From JBIKVP01 sp044356745 (lineage in GTDB: Bacteria > Pseudomonadota > Alphaproteobacteria > Rhizobiales > Beijerinckiaceae): 13,188 nt of DNA. Below the pieces are notes generated by a model, which was not told where the DNA came from, did not search any database, and was given only the letters and a program-made list of their open reading frames with translations. The stretch covers positions 1 through 13,188 of the forward strand of contig JBIKVP010000055.1 of NCBI GenBank assembly GCA_044356745.1. Direction: 5' to 3'. Below, piece by piece: positions 1-6,379 of the stretch. Positions within the stretch are counted from its first letter, which is position 1. Each line of letters opens with the position of its first letter. Position numbers and translations under genes: made by a program.

Positions 1-117
1 TTCGTGAAGGCCATCCTTGGCTTCCTGAATACCACTTTTCCGCAAAAAGCACGATTATGGGTTGACCGCCTATCCGATAACTTCAAAATACTTCAGGCAC
101 CAACTCTTCAAATGTGA
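1..117 (+). CDS. possible C-terminal fragment of an unidentified protein (5' end outside window)
   Basis: The first plus-strand frame is open from base 1 to a TGA at 115-117, giving 38 residues that begin FVKAILGFLN and end in LQM. The first half uses many C/G third positions, as a coding tail would. The frame would run convergently into the lipoprotein gene that ends at 144, with only 26 bp between them and no hairpin terminator. I do not recognise the protein, and 38 open codons can occur by chance. A second plus frame is also open to about position 65. Treat this as a weak call. Confidence 0.3.
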   Translation, partial: FVKAILGFLNTTFPQKARLWVDRLSDNFKILQAPTLQM

Positions 118-143
118 GGGGTATATGACATGATTTTTAAATC

Positions 144-425
144 TTACCGATAGCGGCACACTCGGCGATCAAGGCGGTGACTGTAATAGCATTTTTTTCC
201 GCGATAGCGTGGGCGTGTGGCATCCGCAACCAGTGCACCAGCCGCTGCGCCAACAACACCGCCGACTAAAGCGCCTCCTGTTGTGCCAGAGGCAACACCG
301 CCGATAATTGCGCCACCAGCGCCGCCAATGACAGCACCTTGTGCCAAGCGTGTATCACGCGCATTAGCGCACGCTGTAAGCGTGAGCGCTGATGCAGCAA
401 TGATCATCAACGTTTTTATTTTCAT
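144..425 (-). CDS. small glycine-zipper outer-membrane lipoprotein
   Basis: This gene encodes a 93-residue lipoprotein. Residues 1-18 form a signal peptide with a lipobox LTAC, making Cys19 the predicted lipidation site. Ala20 at position +2 does not signal retention in the inner membrane, so the outer membrane is expected. Residues about 29-66 are a glycine/alanine zipper (GAVIGGAGGAIIGG, then GGALVGGVVGAAAGAL), of the kind found in the 17-kDa surface antigen and YMGG/Gly-zipper families, which pack as helical hairpins in membranes. The tail is basic with two cysteines (79 and 90). A clear AAGGAG Shine-Dalgarno lies 6 nt before the ATG. The gene lies 81 bp downstream of fliP on the same strand and may be read from the flagellar transcript or from its own promoter; no convincing -35 was found. 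The exact role is unknown. Confidence 0.85.
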   Translation of the reverse strand: MKIKTLMIIAASALTLTACANARDTRLAQGAVIGGAGGAIIGGVASGTTGGALVGGVVGAAAGALVADATRPRYRGKKCYYSHRLDRRVCRYR

Positions 426-506
426 GTGATTCTCCTTGGGATTGTTTCAGTCTTTTTCTTATAGCACCTTAGAGAAAACGTTGCTTTTAAAAATATGTTC
501 CAGCTT

Positions 507-1268
507 TTAAGCCCCATAGCTGCGCACAAGCGACCCAGCGACAAGCGCCCAGCCATCAACCAGCACAAAAAAGATTAATTTAAAGGGCAGTGCAACGGTG
601 ATCGGAGGGAGCATCATCATACCAACGGACATTAAAATGGAAGCAACGACAAGATCAATGACAAGAAAGGGTACAAATAACAAAAAGCCAATTTCAAATG
701 CCCGTCTCAACTCTGAAATCATGAATGCCGGAATAAGCACTTGAAGAGAAACTTGCTCAGGGCCTGCAGGGCGAGGCTCGCGTGCAAGTTCTGTAAAAAG
801 CATCAAGTCTTTCTCACGGACATGTTTAAGCATAAATGTTTTAAATGGCGCTGTTGTGCGCTCGAAAGCCACTGTTGTGTCAATTTGCTCGGCAAGTAAC
901 GGTGCAACACCTTCTGAATATGCGGCTCGAAATACAGGTGTCATGACAAAGGCGGTCAGAAAAAGTGCCAATCCAATGATAACGGCGTTAGGCGGAGCTG
1001 TTTGCGTTCCAATCGCCGAACGCAAGAGGGAGAGCACAACTACAATCCGCACGAACGATGTCATCATGATGAGGATAGAGGGTGCAAGCGACAAAATTGT
1101 CACCAACGCCATGAGTTGCAAGGCACGCTGTGTCACACCTGCGCTTTGGCCTAGATCAAGCGTTAATGTTTGAGCAACAGCAGGATATGCCATGATAACA
1201 GTAGCGATAATCACACTGAAGATAACGATGAGTGCACTTGCGCTGTAACGCAAAAAAAAGCGCTCCAT
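507..1268 (-). CDS. fliP: flagellar type III export gate protein FliP
   Basis: FliP is a core subunit of the inner-membrane export gate (FliP/FliQ/FliR) of the flagellar type III secretion apparatus. The product is 253 residues, a normal length for the family. Residues 1-32 are a cleavable signal peptide, with likely cleavage after AVA. Membrane segments lie around 48-70, 92-113, 188-210 and 224-247. Family signatures are visible: LAPSILIMMTSFVRIVVVLS, PPNAVIIGLALFLTAFVM, and the block from IPAFMISELRRAFEIG to MMMLPP. The frame is open back to 1514, into fliO, but the Met at 1268 starts exactly at the signal peptide, so I chose it. No Shine-Dalgarno is visible there or at the alternative ATG at 1379. 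A hairpin lies just upstream. It follows fliO at 118 bp and is probably in the same operon. Confidence 0.93.
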   Translation of the reverse strand: MERFFLRYSASALIVIFSVIIATVIMAYPAVAQTLTLDLGQSAGVTQRALQLMALVTILSLAPSILIMMTSFVRIVVVLSLLRSAIGTQTAPPNAVIIGLALFLTAFVMTPVFRAAYSEGVAPLLAEQIDTTVAFERTTAPFKTFMLKHVREKDLMLFTELAREPRPAGPEQVSLQVLIPAFMISELRRAFEIGFLLFVPFLVIDLVVASILMSVGMMMLPPITVALPFKLIFFVLVDGWALVAGSLVRSYGA

Positions 1269-1269
1269 A

Positions 1270-1309
1270 TGAGAGCTTAAAAACGCTATTTTTTTTAAAA
1301 TAGCTCTCA
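1270..1309 (-). promoter_or_regulatory. hairpin next to the fliP start codon
   Basis: A perfect 8-bp inverted repeat (TGAGAGCT at 1270-1277 and AGCTCTCA at 1302-1309) encloses a 24-nt A/T-rich loop with a run of eight T on the plus strand (A8 in the mRNA). In the transcript the 3' arm ends 1 nt before the presumed fliP AUG. It could tune translation initiation or mRNA processing between fliO and fliP. A role is inferred only from position and symmetry. Confidence 0.4.
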
Positions 1310-1386
1310 ATTGAAAGCAAATCGTTTTGAATAATGTGGCTATGTTGAAGGCGTTTAATGGATGAAATGGCAGCCGCATATCAAAT

Positions 1387-2796
1387 CTATTGATCGTTTG
1401 AGCGGCCAAGCAGACGGGCAAATTCTGCTTCAATAGCCTCAATCGATAACATATCAAGGGCATCGGCCTCTGAAAGGGGAGACATTTGCGCTTTATTGCT
1501 CTCATGAGAGACATTTTCTACCCGTGATGCTTTTGCACTTTCTGGCAAAACGGCTTCGCCTGTCACATGTTTTGTCGCTATGTCTGCTTTTGGTAATTCA
1601 GGCTCGGTTGCACTTATAGGTTCATCAGGGCGCGTCGTCGGTACATGTGAGACAGGTATCGTTTGCATTGAAGAAATTTTAGATGCGATTGTCTCTAACT
1701 GCGGTTGTGATTTGGGCATTTCAGGTGAAGCTTTGGCGGCGGGAAATGCAGGTGCAGTTGGCTGTGTCGGTATGGATGATGCTACCGGCGTTGTTTTAAG
1801 TGCAGGCTGCGGCATTGCAGGAGATGATAATTTATGAGGCTGCACAACTTGAGTATCACGCAAGCGGGTTTCTAATCCTGTGTCCGAGCCCACAGGACTT
1901 GCTTTGAGTAAATTCTCCAGCTGCTTAGCCATATCCTCAAGCACAGGCTCATCGCTGTTTTCTATAGCGTTTGATGTAACGGGTGATTGCGTTTGTATTG
2001 AGGGAATAGGAGCCGGTGAGTTTTGATATTGCGTCGACATATCTTTGAAATTGACGCTTTGCTGCTCAACACGGGATGTCTCATTCATACGTGGCGAAAT
2101 GGCAATTTTATTTGTTGGTAAGGGGAGCGTTTCAGTTTGGAGACGTTGTGGCAGTTGTGGCGGTATACGTTGAGGCTGTGTCTCTGAAGTTTGCTCTATC
2201 CGGTGAGGTGCGCGATCCGTGATAGATGCCTTTTCGCGCATTGTAACAGACGTATTTAGAAGAGGTGCAGCGGGTGTCATGCGCTCTATGCTTTGTGCTT
2301 CATCAATATGTTTCTCTGTTGCGCGATTATCAGGCAAACGGGATGGCGTCACAGTCTCAGGAGCACGTAGTGCAGGGGAATCTTCTTCAAATGAGGAATG
2401 CTCAGGTGCCATTGCTCCTGATGTCATTGTTGTATTTTGAGTTGGTAAGGCTGGAACAACAGGAGCCTGAAAATCATTCTCAGACGATATTGACCCTGAT
2501 GTGCGCCCTAAAGGAATGCCTTGCGATTTAATAATATTTGTTTCAACAACCACATCATTAGGCCCACCAATCATGACGAGATGTTCAATGTTGTCGCGTC
2601 GAACCAGTACGAGTTGGCGTTGACGATCCAGATCATAAATATCGACGACCCCAAGGCGGGGTTGACGCGTACGTCCACGATCTTGTCCAGGTAAAACAAT
2701 CCTGTTGCCTGTCACGCGGCGTAAAACCACAGCAAACAAGGCCAAAAGCACAAAAATAATGCCAAAAGCGACAACATATTGTGCTGCTGAAGACAT
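1387..2796 (-). CDS. fliO: flagellar biosynthesis protein FliO, with long disordered C-terminal tail
   Basis: FliO is the accessory membrane protein that stabilises FliP during assembly of the flagellar export gate. From the ATG at 2796 it has 469 residues: a membrane helix at about 4-26, then a FliO-type domain to about 92 (RLGVVDIYDLDRQRQLVLVR, NIEHLVMIGGPNDVVVETNI). Residues 93-445 are a Pro/Gln/Ser/Thr-rich linker of low complexity, followed by a terminal amphipathic helix (IEAIEAEFARLLGR). A similar helix, LEDMAKQLENLLK, sits in the middle of the linker. Most FliO proteins are much shorter. A TTG start at 2820, preceded by GAAGG, would add 8 residues; I preferred the ATG because it places the membrane helix at the N-terminus as in homologues. 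The gene precedes fliP and is divergent from rpsD. Confidence 0.85.
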   Translation of the reverse strand: MSSAAQYVVAFGIIFVLLALFAVVLRRVTGNRIVLPGQDRGRTRQPRLGVVDIYDLDRQRQLVLVRRDNIEHLVMIGGPNDVVVETNIIKSQGIPLGRTSGSISSENDFQAPVVPALPTQNTTMTSGAMAPEHSSFEEDSPALRAPETVTPSRLPDNRATEKHIDEAQSIERMTPAAPLLNTSVTMREKASITDRAPHRIEQTSETQPQRIPPQLPQRLQTETLPLPTNKIAISPRMNETSRVEQQSVNFKDMSTQYQNSPAPIPSIQTQSPVTSNAIENSDEPVLEDMAKQLENLLKASPVGSDTGLETRLRDTQVVQPHKLSSPAMPQPALKTTPVASSIPTQPTAPAFPAAKASPEMPKSQPQLETIASKISSMQTIPVSHVPTTRPDEPISATEPELPKADIATKHVTGEAVLPESAKASRVENVSHESNKAQMSPLSEADALDMLSIEAIEAEFARLLGRSNDQ

Positions 2797-3021
2797 TTCA
2801 AAAACAAATAATGACTGCAACGCTTATCACCCTTCACGCCAGAGTGGATGACTCCACCATGTAAAAGCATCGTTCAATAGCAACATTGAAGCTTTTCTTT
2901 TACTCAACCGTTCATGCACTTTAGACCGACTCGCTCCAAAGGATAACCCTTTTTGCAGCATTTTTATGTTTTACACACATTTTCAATGTATTGCCCAAAA
3001 AGCCAGTTACAACCATTCAAC

Positions 3022-3050
3022 TTGACATAATCATGCGTACCCGCTATGCG
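3022..3050 (+). promoter_or_regulatory. predicted sigma-70 promoter of rpsD
   Basis: A perfect -35 hexamer TTGACA (3022-3027) is followed by a 17-nt spacer and TATGCG (3045-3050) as the -10. This is the best housekeeping-type promoter in the window and would give an rpsD leader of about 200 nt. The -10 overlaps a small inverted repeat, TGCGC-TGTGTGT-GCGCA (3047-3063), which could act as an operator or early leader hairpin. Confidence 0.6.
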
Positions 3051-3076
3051 CTGTGTGTGCGCAAGCTTTATGGTTT

Positions 3077-3183
3077 GTGCGTGTACGCACCTGTGACCAA
3101 TGTTCAATGTTAGATCGGTTTTAGCCACTCACTTTGATGTTTTTTAGGTCTGTCGTTGCATTGTGATTTGAATGGATTTGAAT
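3077..3183 (+). repeat. rpsD leader: stem-loop and short tandem repeats
   Basis: The leader contains a stem-loop GTGCG-TGTA-CGCAC (3077-3090), a tandem duplication of CAATGTT (3098-3104 and 3105-3111), and a direct repeat of GATTTGAAT separated by one base (3165-3173 and 3175-3183). The second GATTTGAAT copy is also part of GGATT-TG-AATCC, a short inverted repeat. S4 is a known translational autoregulator in other bacteria, so leader structure is plausible, but none of this matches a leader I can name. Confidence 0.4.
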
Positions 3184-3254
3184 CCTACTTACGTCAATGC
3201 AAAGAGGAAGGCGCGTTCCTCATTTTCATTTTTAACACACGCTGAGGACGCGAT

Positions 3255-3872
3255 ATGTCAAAACGAATTAATGCTAAGCATAAACTTGATCGCCGTATGG
3301 GCGAAAATATTTGGGGTCGCCCAAAAAGTCCCGTGAATCGCCGTGAATATGGCCCGGGTCAACACGGTCAACGCCGTAAAGGTAAGCTATCTGACTTTGG
3401 TACACAGCTTCGCGCCAAACAGAAGCTTAAAGGCTATTATGGTTCAATTTCTGAGCGGCAATTCCGTCGTTACTATGCCGAAGCAACGCGCATGCGCGGT
3501 GATGCTGGTGAAAACCTTATCGGCCTTTTAGAGCGCCGTCTTGATGCTGTGGTTTATCGTGCGAAGTTTGTGCCAACCGTTTTCGCTGCACGTCAGTTTG
3601 TCAACCATGGACATGTGAAGGTCAATGGCGAGCGTGTTAATATCGGAAGTTATCTCGTTAAACCTGGTGACGTGATTGAAATTAAAGACTCATCAAAACA
3701 ACTTGTGATTGTACAGGAAAGCGTTGCTCTTGCTGAACGTGATATTCCTGATTACGTCGATGTTGATCAGGCTAAGCTTGTAGCTAAGTTTGTGCGTGTT
3801 CCGCAGATTTCGGATGTGCCTTACCCAACGATGATGGAACCAAATCTCGTTATCGAGTTTTATTCACGCTAA
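3255..3872 (+). CDS. rpsD: 30S ribosomal protein S4 (uS4)
   Basis: S4 is the primary 16S rRNA-binding protein that starts assembly of the 30S body, and it contributes to decoding accuracy and mRNA unwinding at the ribosome entry. The product is 205 residues, the usual length. The N-terminal part reads SKRINAKHKLDRRMGENIWG, then SPVNRREYGPGQHGQRRKGK and LRAKQKLKGYYG. The S4 RNA-binding domain starts near residue 96 with RRLDAVVYRAKF and continues through ARQFVNHGHVKVNG. The C-terminus, PNLVIEFYSR, is typical. A Shine-Dalgarno GAGGA lies upstream of the ATG at a normal distance. The gene is a single-gene unit here, with its own promoter and terminator, rather than part of a ribosomal protein operon. 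Autoregulation by S4 is known in other bacteria and is possible through the long leader. Confidence 0.98.
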   Translation: MSKRINAKHKLDRRMGENIWGRPKSPVNRREYGPGQHGQRRKGKLSDFGTQLRAKQKLKGYYGSISERQFRRYYAEATRMRGDAGENLIGLLERRLDAVVYRAKFVPTVFAARQFVNHGHVKVNGERVNIGSYLVKPGDVIEIKDSSKQLVIVQESVALAERDIPDYVDVDQAKLVAKFVRVPQISDVPYPTMMEPNLVIEFYSR

Positions 3873-3905
3873 TGAATTGCGCCCAGTGTGCGTAAATTAA
3901 ATTTT

Positions 3906-3945
3906 AAGAGCACGCTTTGATTGAATCAAATGCGTGCTCTTTTTA
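3906..3945 (+). terminator. intrinsic terminator after rpsD, possibly bidirectional
   Basis: A perfect 10-bp stem (AAGAGCACGC at 3906-3915 with GCGTGCTCTT at 3932-3941) continues inward as TTTGAT/ATCAAA with a 3-nt loop and is followed by a T run to 3944. It lies 33 bp after the rpsD stop. On the other strand it lies 19 bp after the stop of the small gene at 3964-4125, followed by an A/T-rich tract, so it may end both convergent transcripts. Confidence 0.88.
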
Positions 3946-3963
3946 TGTGTGCTTTGTATGTTG

Positions 3964-4125
3964 CTATATTTTGTCACTGCAAGGTGTGTTTGAATCACAC
4001 TCATTAGATGGATTGACATAATAACCATCGCCTGCGCTTTCTGTTTGCGTTTGCGAGTCACGGCGGATGATGCAAAGAAGCGCAACAGAAGCAAATACGA
4101 CGGCACACAACGAAATAATATCCAT
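3964..4125 (-). CDS. 53-residue single-pass membrane microprotein, unidentified
   Basis: This small frame starts at the ATG on the minus strand at 4125 and ends at TAG 3964-3966. The product begins MDIISLCAVVFASVALLCII, a hydrophobic membrane helix, followed by the positive pair RR and a polar tail (DSQTQTESAGDGYYVNPSNE, then CDSNTPCSDKI). The basic stop-transfer residues predict the N-terminus outside and the tail in the cytoplasm. There are cysteines at 7, 18, 43 and 49. A GGGGG Shine-Dalgarno-like run lies 7 nt before the ATG, a promoter-like pair lies directly upstream, and the rpsD terminator would serve its 3' end. A longer frame (3897-4139) starts slightly upstream but reads through the terminator and looks random. 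I do not recognise the family, and the function is unknown. Confidence 0.55.
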   Translation of the reverse strand: MDIISLCAVVFASVALLCIIRRDSQTQTESAGDGYYVNPSNECDSNTPCSDKI

Positions 4126-4139
4126 AAAAAAACCCCCAC

Positions 4140-4168
4140 ATTAAAATGTGTATATCAAGAGCTGTAAA
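4140..4168 (-). promoter_or_regulatory. predicted promoter of the small membrane protein
   Basis: Reading the minus strand, TTTACA (4163-4168 on plus as TGTAAA) and TTTAAT (4140-4145) are separated by exactly 17 nt, each 5 of 6 matches to the sigma-70 consensus. The start of transcription would fall near 4133, leaving a leader of about 8 nt, so translation would begin almost at the 5' end. Two small inverted repeats overlap it: CACATT-AA-AATGTG (4137-4150) and GAGCT-GTAAA-AGCTC (4159-4173). Confidence 0.4.
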
Positions 4169-4227
4169 AGCTCGGTGGCAATAGCTTATCGCTTTTCAAT
4201 GGGCTTTTTATGAAAATAGTCTCTAAA

Positions 4228-4265
4228 AATTGATGTAATTAAATCTTAAACCAGATTCATCAATT
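4228..4265 (+). promoter_or_regulatory. two-part stem-loop upstream of cysE
   Basis: AATTGATG (4228-4235) pairs perfectly with CATCAATT (4258-4265). Inside it, AATCT (4242-4246) pairs with AGATT (4253-4257) around a 6-nt loop, TAAACC. The inner stem abuts the outer one on the 3' side and is offset by a 6-nt bulge, TAATTA, on the 5' side. It lies about 194 bp before the cysE start. It could be a leader RNA structure or a protein-binding site, and it matches no riboswitch I can name. Confidence 0.35.
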
Positions 4266-4458
4266 CTATTGTATGCTTAGTGTCAGCGATGCGATGCAAT
4301 TCAAGTCCGTAGAAGAGAATTTCTCTAAAAAATATACCTTTGTTGTCTTGATGACATATTTAAAGAGTATGTTACACTTTTCCCAGTTTAACAGGTTTGA
4401 TCATCAACGTGAGCTTTTCCTGTTAATGATGATATGTCAACAGGTTAAGGATGACGTT

Positions 4459-5319
4459 ATGCCGCATTCACATCAGCCAAACGCACAAGCTCTCCATAAA
4501 ACACCCCGTCTATCGTCGGTTGATCCGGTGTGGCAGCGTGTGCGCGAAGAGGCTGAAAATGTTTTGCGCCAAGAGCCAGAACTGTCATCGCTCGTTCTGA
4601 CGGGAATTCTTAATCATGATACCCTTGAAGCTGCTGTTCAACACCGTGTCGCCGTGAGATTGTCGCACGATGTATTATCATCCGATGCTATTGAACAGGC
4701 ATTTGCTGCCATGGTTGGCGCAGATACACATTATGGTATGGCGCTGCGCGCAGATATGATGGCGGTTGCAGATCGTGATCCTGCATGCACACGTTTGATT
4801 GAGCCGCTGTTATTTTTCAAAGGGTTTCACGCACTGCAAACGCATCGTTTAGCACATTGGCTTTGGAATCATGAGCGCGTCAATCTAGCGCTTTATTTAC
4901 AAAGTCGCTGCTCAGAGGTTTTCCAAACAGATATCCATCCTGCAGCGCAAGTAGGCAAAGGGGTATTTTGGGATCACGCAACGGGAATCGTTATTGGCTC
5001 CACCGCTGTCATTGAAGATAATGTTTCTATTTTACAAGGGGTTACTTTAGGCGGTACAGGTAAAGAGCGCGGAGATCGTCATCCAAAAATCAGACATGGG
5101 GTGCTCATTGGTGCGGGCGCAAAAATTTTAGGCAACATCGAGATTGGACATTGTGCCAAGGTTGCGGCTGGGTCGGTTGTGCTTCAACCCGTGCCTCCTT
5201 GCAAAACGGTGGCAGGTGTGCCCGCAAAAATTATTGGTGATGCGGGGTGTTCAGAACCGGCACGCAGTATGGATCAGTGCCTTGGGACAAAAACAACAGA
5301 CGACTCCGTAACGTTATAA
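4459..5319 (+). CDS. cysE: serine O-acetyltransferase
   Basis: CysE transfers acetyl from acetyl-CoA to L-serine, making O-acetylserine, the first dedicated step of cysteine synthesis in the cytoplasm. I start it at the ATG at 4459: TAAGGA lies 7 nt upstream and the family's N-terminal domain begins soon after (DPVWQRVREEAENVLRQEP). The product is 286 residues. The helical SAT domain (about 22-130) is followed by a left-handed beta helix of hexapeptide repeats. By spacing, Asp158 (QTDIH), His173 (DHATG) and His208 (GDRHPKI) match the catalytic residues D143, H158 and H193 of the E. coli enzyme. CoA-binding GGTGKERGDRHPKI and AAGSVVLQPVP are present. The C-terminus ends in Leu after a 20-residue tail, not the Ile used elsewhere to bind CysK. 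No cysK is next to it. Confidence 0.96.
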   Translation: MPHSHQPNAQALHKTPRLSSVDPVWQRVREEAENVLRQEPELSSLVLTGILNHDTLEAAVQHRVAVRLSHDVLSSDAIEQAFAAMVGADTHYGMALRADMMAVADRDPACTRLIEPLLFFKGFHALQTHRLAHWLWNHERVNLALYLQSRCSEVFQTDIHPAAQVGKGVFWDHATGIVIGSTAVIEDNVSILQGVTLGGTGKERGDRHPKIRHGVLIGAGAKILGNIEIGHCAKVAAGSVVLQPVPPCKTVAGVPAKIIGDAGCSEPARSMDQCLGTKTTDDSVTL

Positions 5320-5325
5320 TCTCAA

Positions 5326-5349
5326 GAAGCGTTGTCCGTGTTACGCTTC
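5326..5349 (+). terminator. weak hairpin between cysE and the ureohydrolase gene
   Basis: GAAGCG (5326-5331) and CGCTTC (5344-5349) form a 6-bp stem with a 12-nt loop, followed by a mixed pyrimidine stretch rather than a clean T run. It sits 6 bp after the cysE stop and may partly terminate or process the transcript. It is not strong enough to separate the genes into clearly distinct operons. Confidence 0.3.
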
Positions 5350-5383
5350 CTTAAGCCTTCTTCTGCTTTGATAGGGGATGAGC

Positions 5384-6376
5384 ATGACATCCCCCTCTTC
5401 ATCAAATATCTCTAAGCCATTGATTGATCATGCGTTTCGCGGATCTCTTAAAGGTGGCGCTAAAGATCCGACATTTGCAGGTGCGCTTTCATTTATGCGC
5501 AGGCGCTATAGCCGTGATGTGAAAGATGCGGATGTCGTTGTGTGGGGTGTGCCCTTTGATTGGGCGGTTTCAAATCGTCCAGGTGCACGTTTTGGACCTC
5601 AAGCGATTCGCCGCGCTTCAGCAATTTTTGATGGCGATCCGCAATACCCTTCAGGTCTTGATCCGTTTGATGTACTAAGTGTCATTGATTATGGGGATTG
5701 CGCGATAGAAAATGGGTTTATTTCGCAACTACCAGACCAAATTGAACAGGAAGCGCGCGCTATTATTGATGCTGGATGTCATCTGATTACGCTTGGCGGT
5801 GATCATTTTATTACACTTCCTCTCTTGCGTGCCCATGTAGCGCGACATGGTGCGCTTGCACTTGTGCAATTTGATGCTCATGGCGATACGTGGGTACAAG
5901 ATAACGCGGCTCTCTCTTCACCCACACGCGAGCCATTTTTTTCGCATGGCTCGTTTGTCTGCCAATTGGTCACAGAAGGTTTGATTGACGTATCACGCTC
6001 TATTCAGATTGGTTTGCGCACTGTTGCACCTGCTATTGCAGGCATGGCGATGATTGAAGCCTATGATATTCCAGCGCTTGGCGTTGACGGTTTAGCAAAG
6101 CGTATTCGTGCTCATGTTGGGGATGCCCCGTGTTATTTAAGTTTTGATATTGATGCACTTGATCCAGCATTTGCGCCGGGTACGGGGACGCCAGTCTCAG
6201 GGGGCATGACTACGCGCGAGGCATTGATGTGCTTATGGGCACTGCGTCATATGGCATGGAAAGGCATGGATGTTGTAGAGTTATCTCCGCCTTATGACCA
6301 TGCGGATATGACAGCGGTTGCGGCCTCAACAATTGTTCAGCACTATCTTCAAATATTAGCCTTCCAACGAGCTTGA
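5384..6376 (+). CDS. speB: ureohydrolase of the agmatinase/arginase family
   Basis: Family members hydrolyse guanidino groups to urea with a binuclear metal centre, usually Mn. From the ATG at 5384 the product is 330 residues; AGGGG lies 6 nt upstream, whereas the ATG at 5378 abuts that sequence with no spacing. The metal ligands are all visible: His141 (LGGDHF), Asp164, His166 and Asp168 (FDAHGDTW), and Asp255 and Asp257 (SFDIDALDP). Also present are NRPGARFGPQAIR near residue 64, SHGSF near 187 and VVELSPPYD near 297, as in agmatinases. Agmatinase (agmatine to putrescine and urea) is the default label. Guanidinobutyrase, guanidinopropionase and related activities cannot be excluded by motif. 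No arginine decarboxylase or polyamine gene is adjacent. It is followed at 3 nt by the flavin-domain gene. Confidence 0.85.
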   Translation: MTSPSSSNISKPLIDHAFRGSLKGGAKDPTFAGALSFMRRRYSRDVKDADVVVWGVPFDWAVSNRPGARFGPQAIRRASAIFDGDPQYPSGLDPFDVLSVIDYGDCAIENGFISQLPDQIEQEARAIIDAGCHLITLGGDHFITLPLLRAHVARHGALALVQFDAHGDTWVQDNAALSSPTREPFFSHGSFVCQLVTEGLIDVSRSIQIGLRTVAPAIAGMAMIEAYDIPALGVDGLAKRIRAHVGDAPCYLSFDIDALDPAFAPGTGTPVSGGMTTREALMCLWALRHMAWKGMDVVELSPPYDHADMTAVAASTIVQHYLQILAFQRA

Positions 6377-6379
6377 TCC

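Larger units (their letters stand above)
2821..3254. other. 434-bp divergent intergenic region between fliO and rpsD
   Basis: This region holds the rpsD promoter and leader and presumably the fliO promoter on the minus strand. Inverted repeats on the fliO side are GTGGA-TGAC-TCCAC (2844-2857) and TTCAAT-AGCAAC-ATTGAA (2873-2890). I looked for a sigma-54 type GG-N10-GC element upstream of fliO and did not find one. A weak minus-strand pair (TTGGGC, 17 nt, TGTAAA near 2960-3000) is not convincing. No protein-coding frame is supported. Confidence 0.6.
4126..4458. other. 333-bp divergent intergenic region upstream of cysE
   Basis: This region contains the minus-strand promoter described separately and the leader of cysE. 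The cysE frame is open upstream to 4273, but those 62 codons do not resemble the start of any serine acetyltransferase and are treated as non-coding. The -35/-10 candidates for cysE around 4345-4375 (TTGTCT or TTGATG with TATGTT) have poor spacing, so no promoter is called. A larger hairpin at 4228-4265 is listed separately. Confidence 0.55.

Noticed and set aside
2821..3021. Sigma-54 promoter for fliO
   Set aside because: The nearest candidate (TGGC...GGGCA on the minus strand near 2995-3010) has GG and GC only 8 nt apart instead of 10.
3897..4139. 80-codon minus-strand frame between rpsD and cysE
   Set aside because: It runs through the rpsD terminator and its C-terminal half is compositionally random. 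The alternative frame at 3964-4125 has a proper ribosome site and a coherent membrane-protein layout.
4273..4458. N-terminal extension of CysE by 62 residues
   Set aside because: It has no similarity to serine acetyltransferases and no ribosome site, whereas the internal ATG at 4459 has TAAGGA at good spacing and begins where the family begins.
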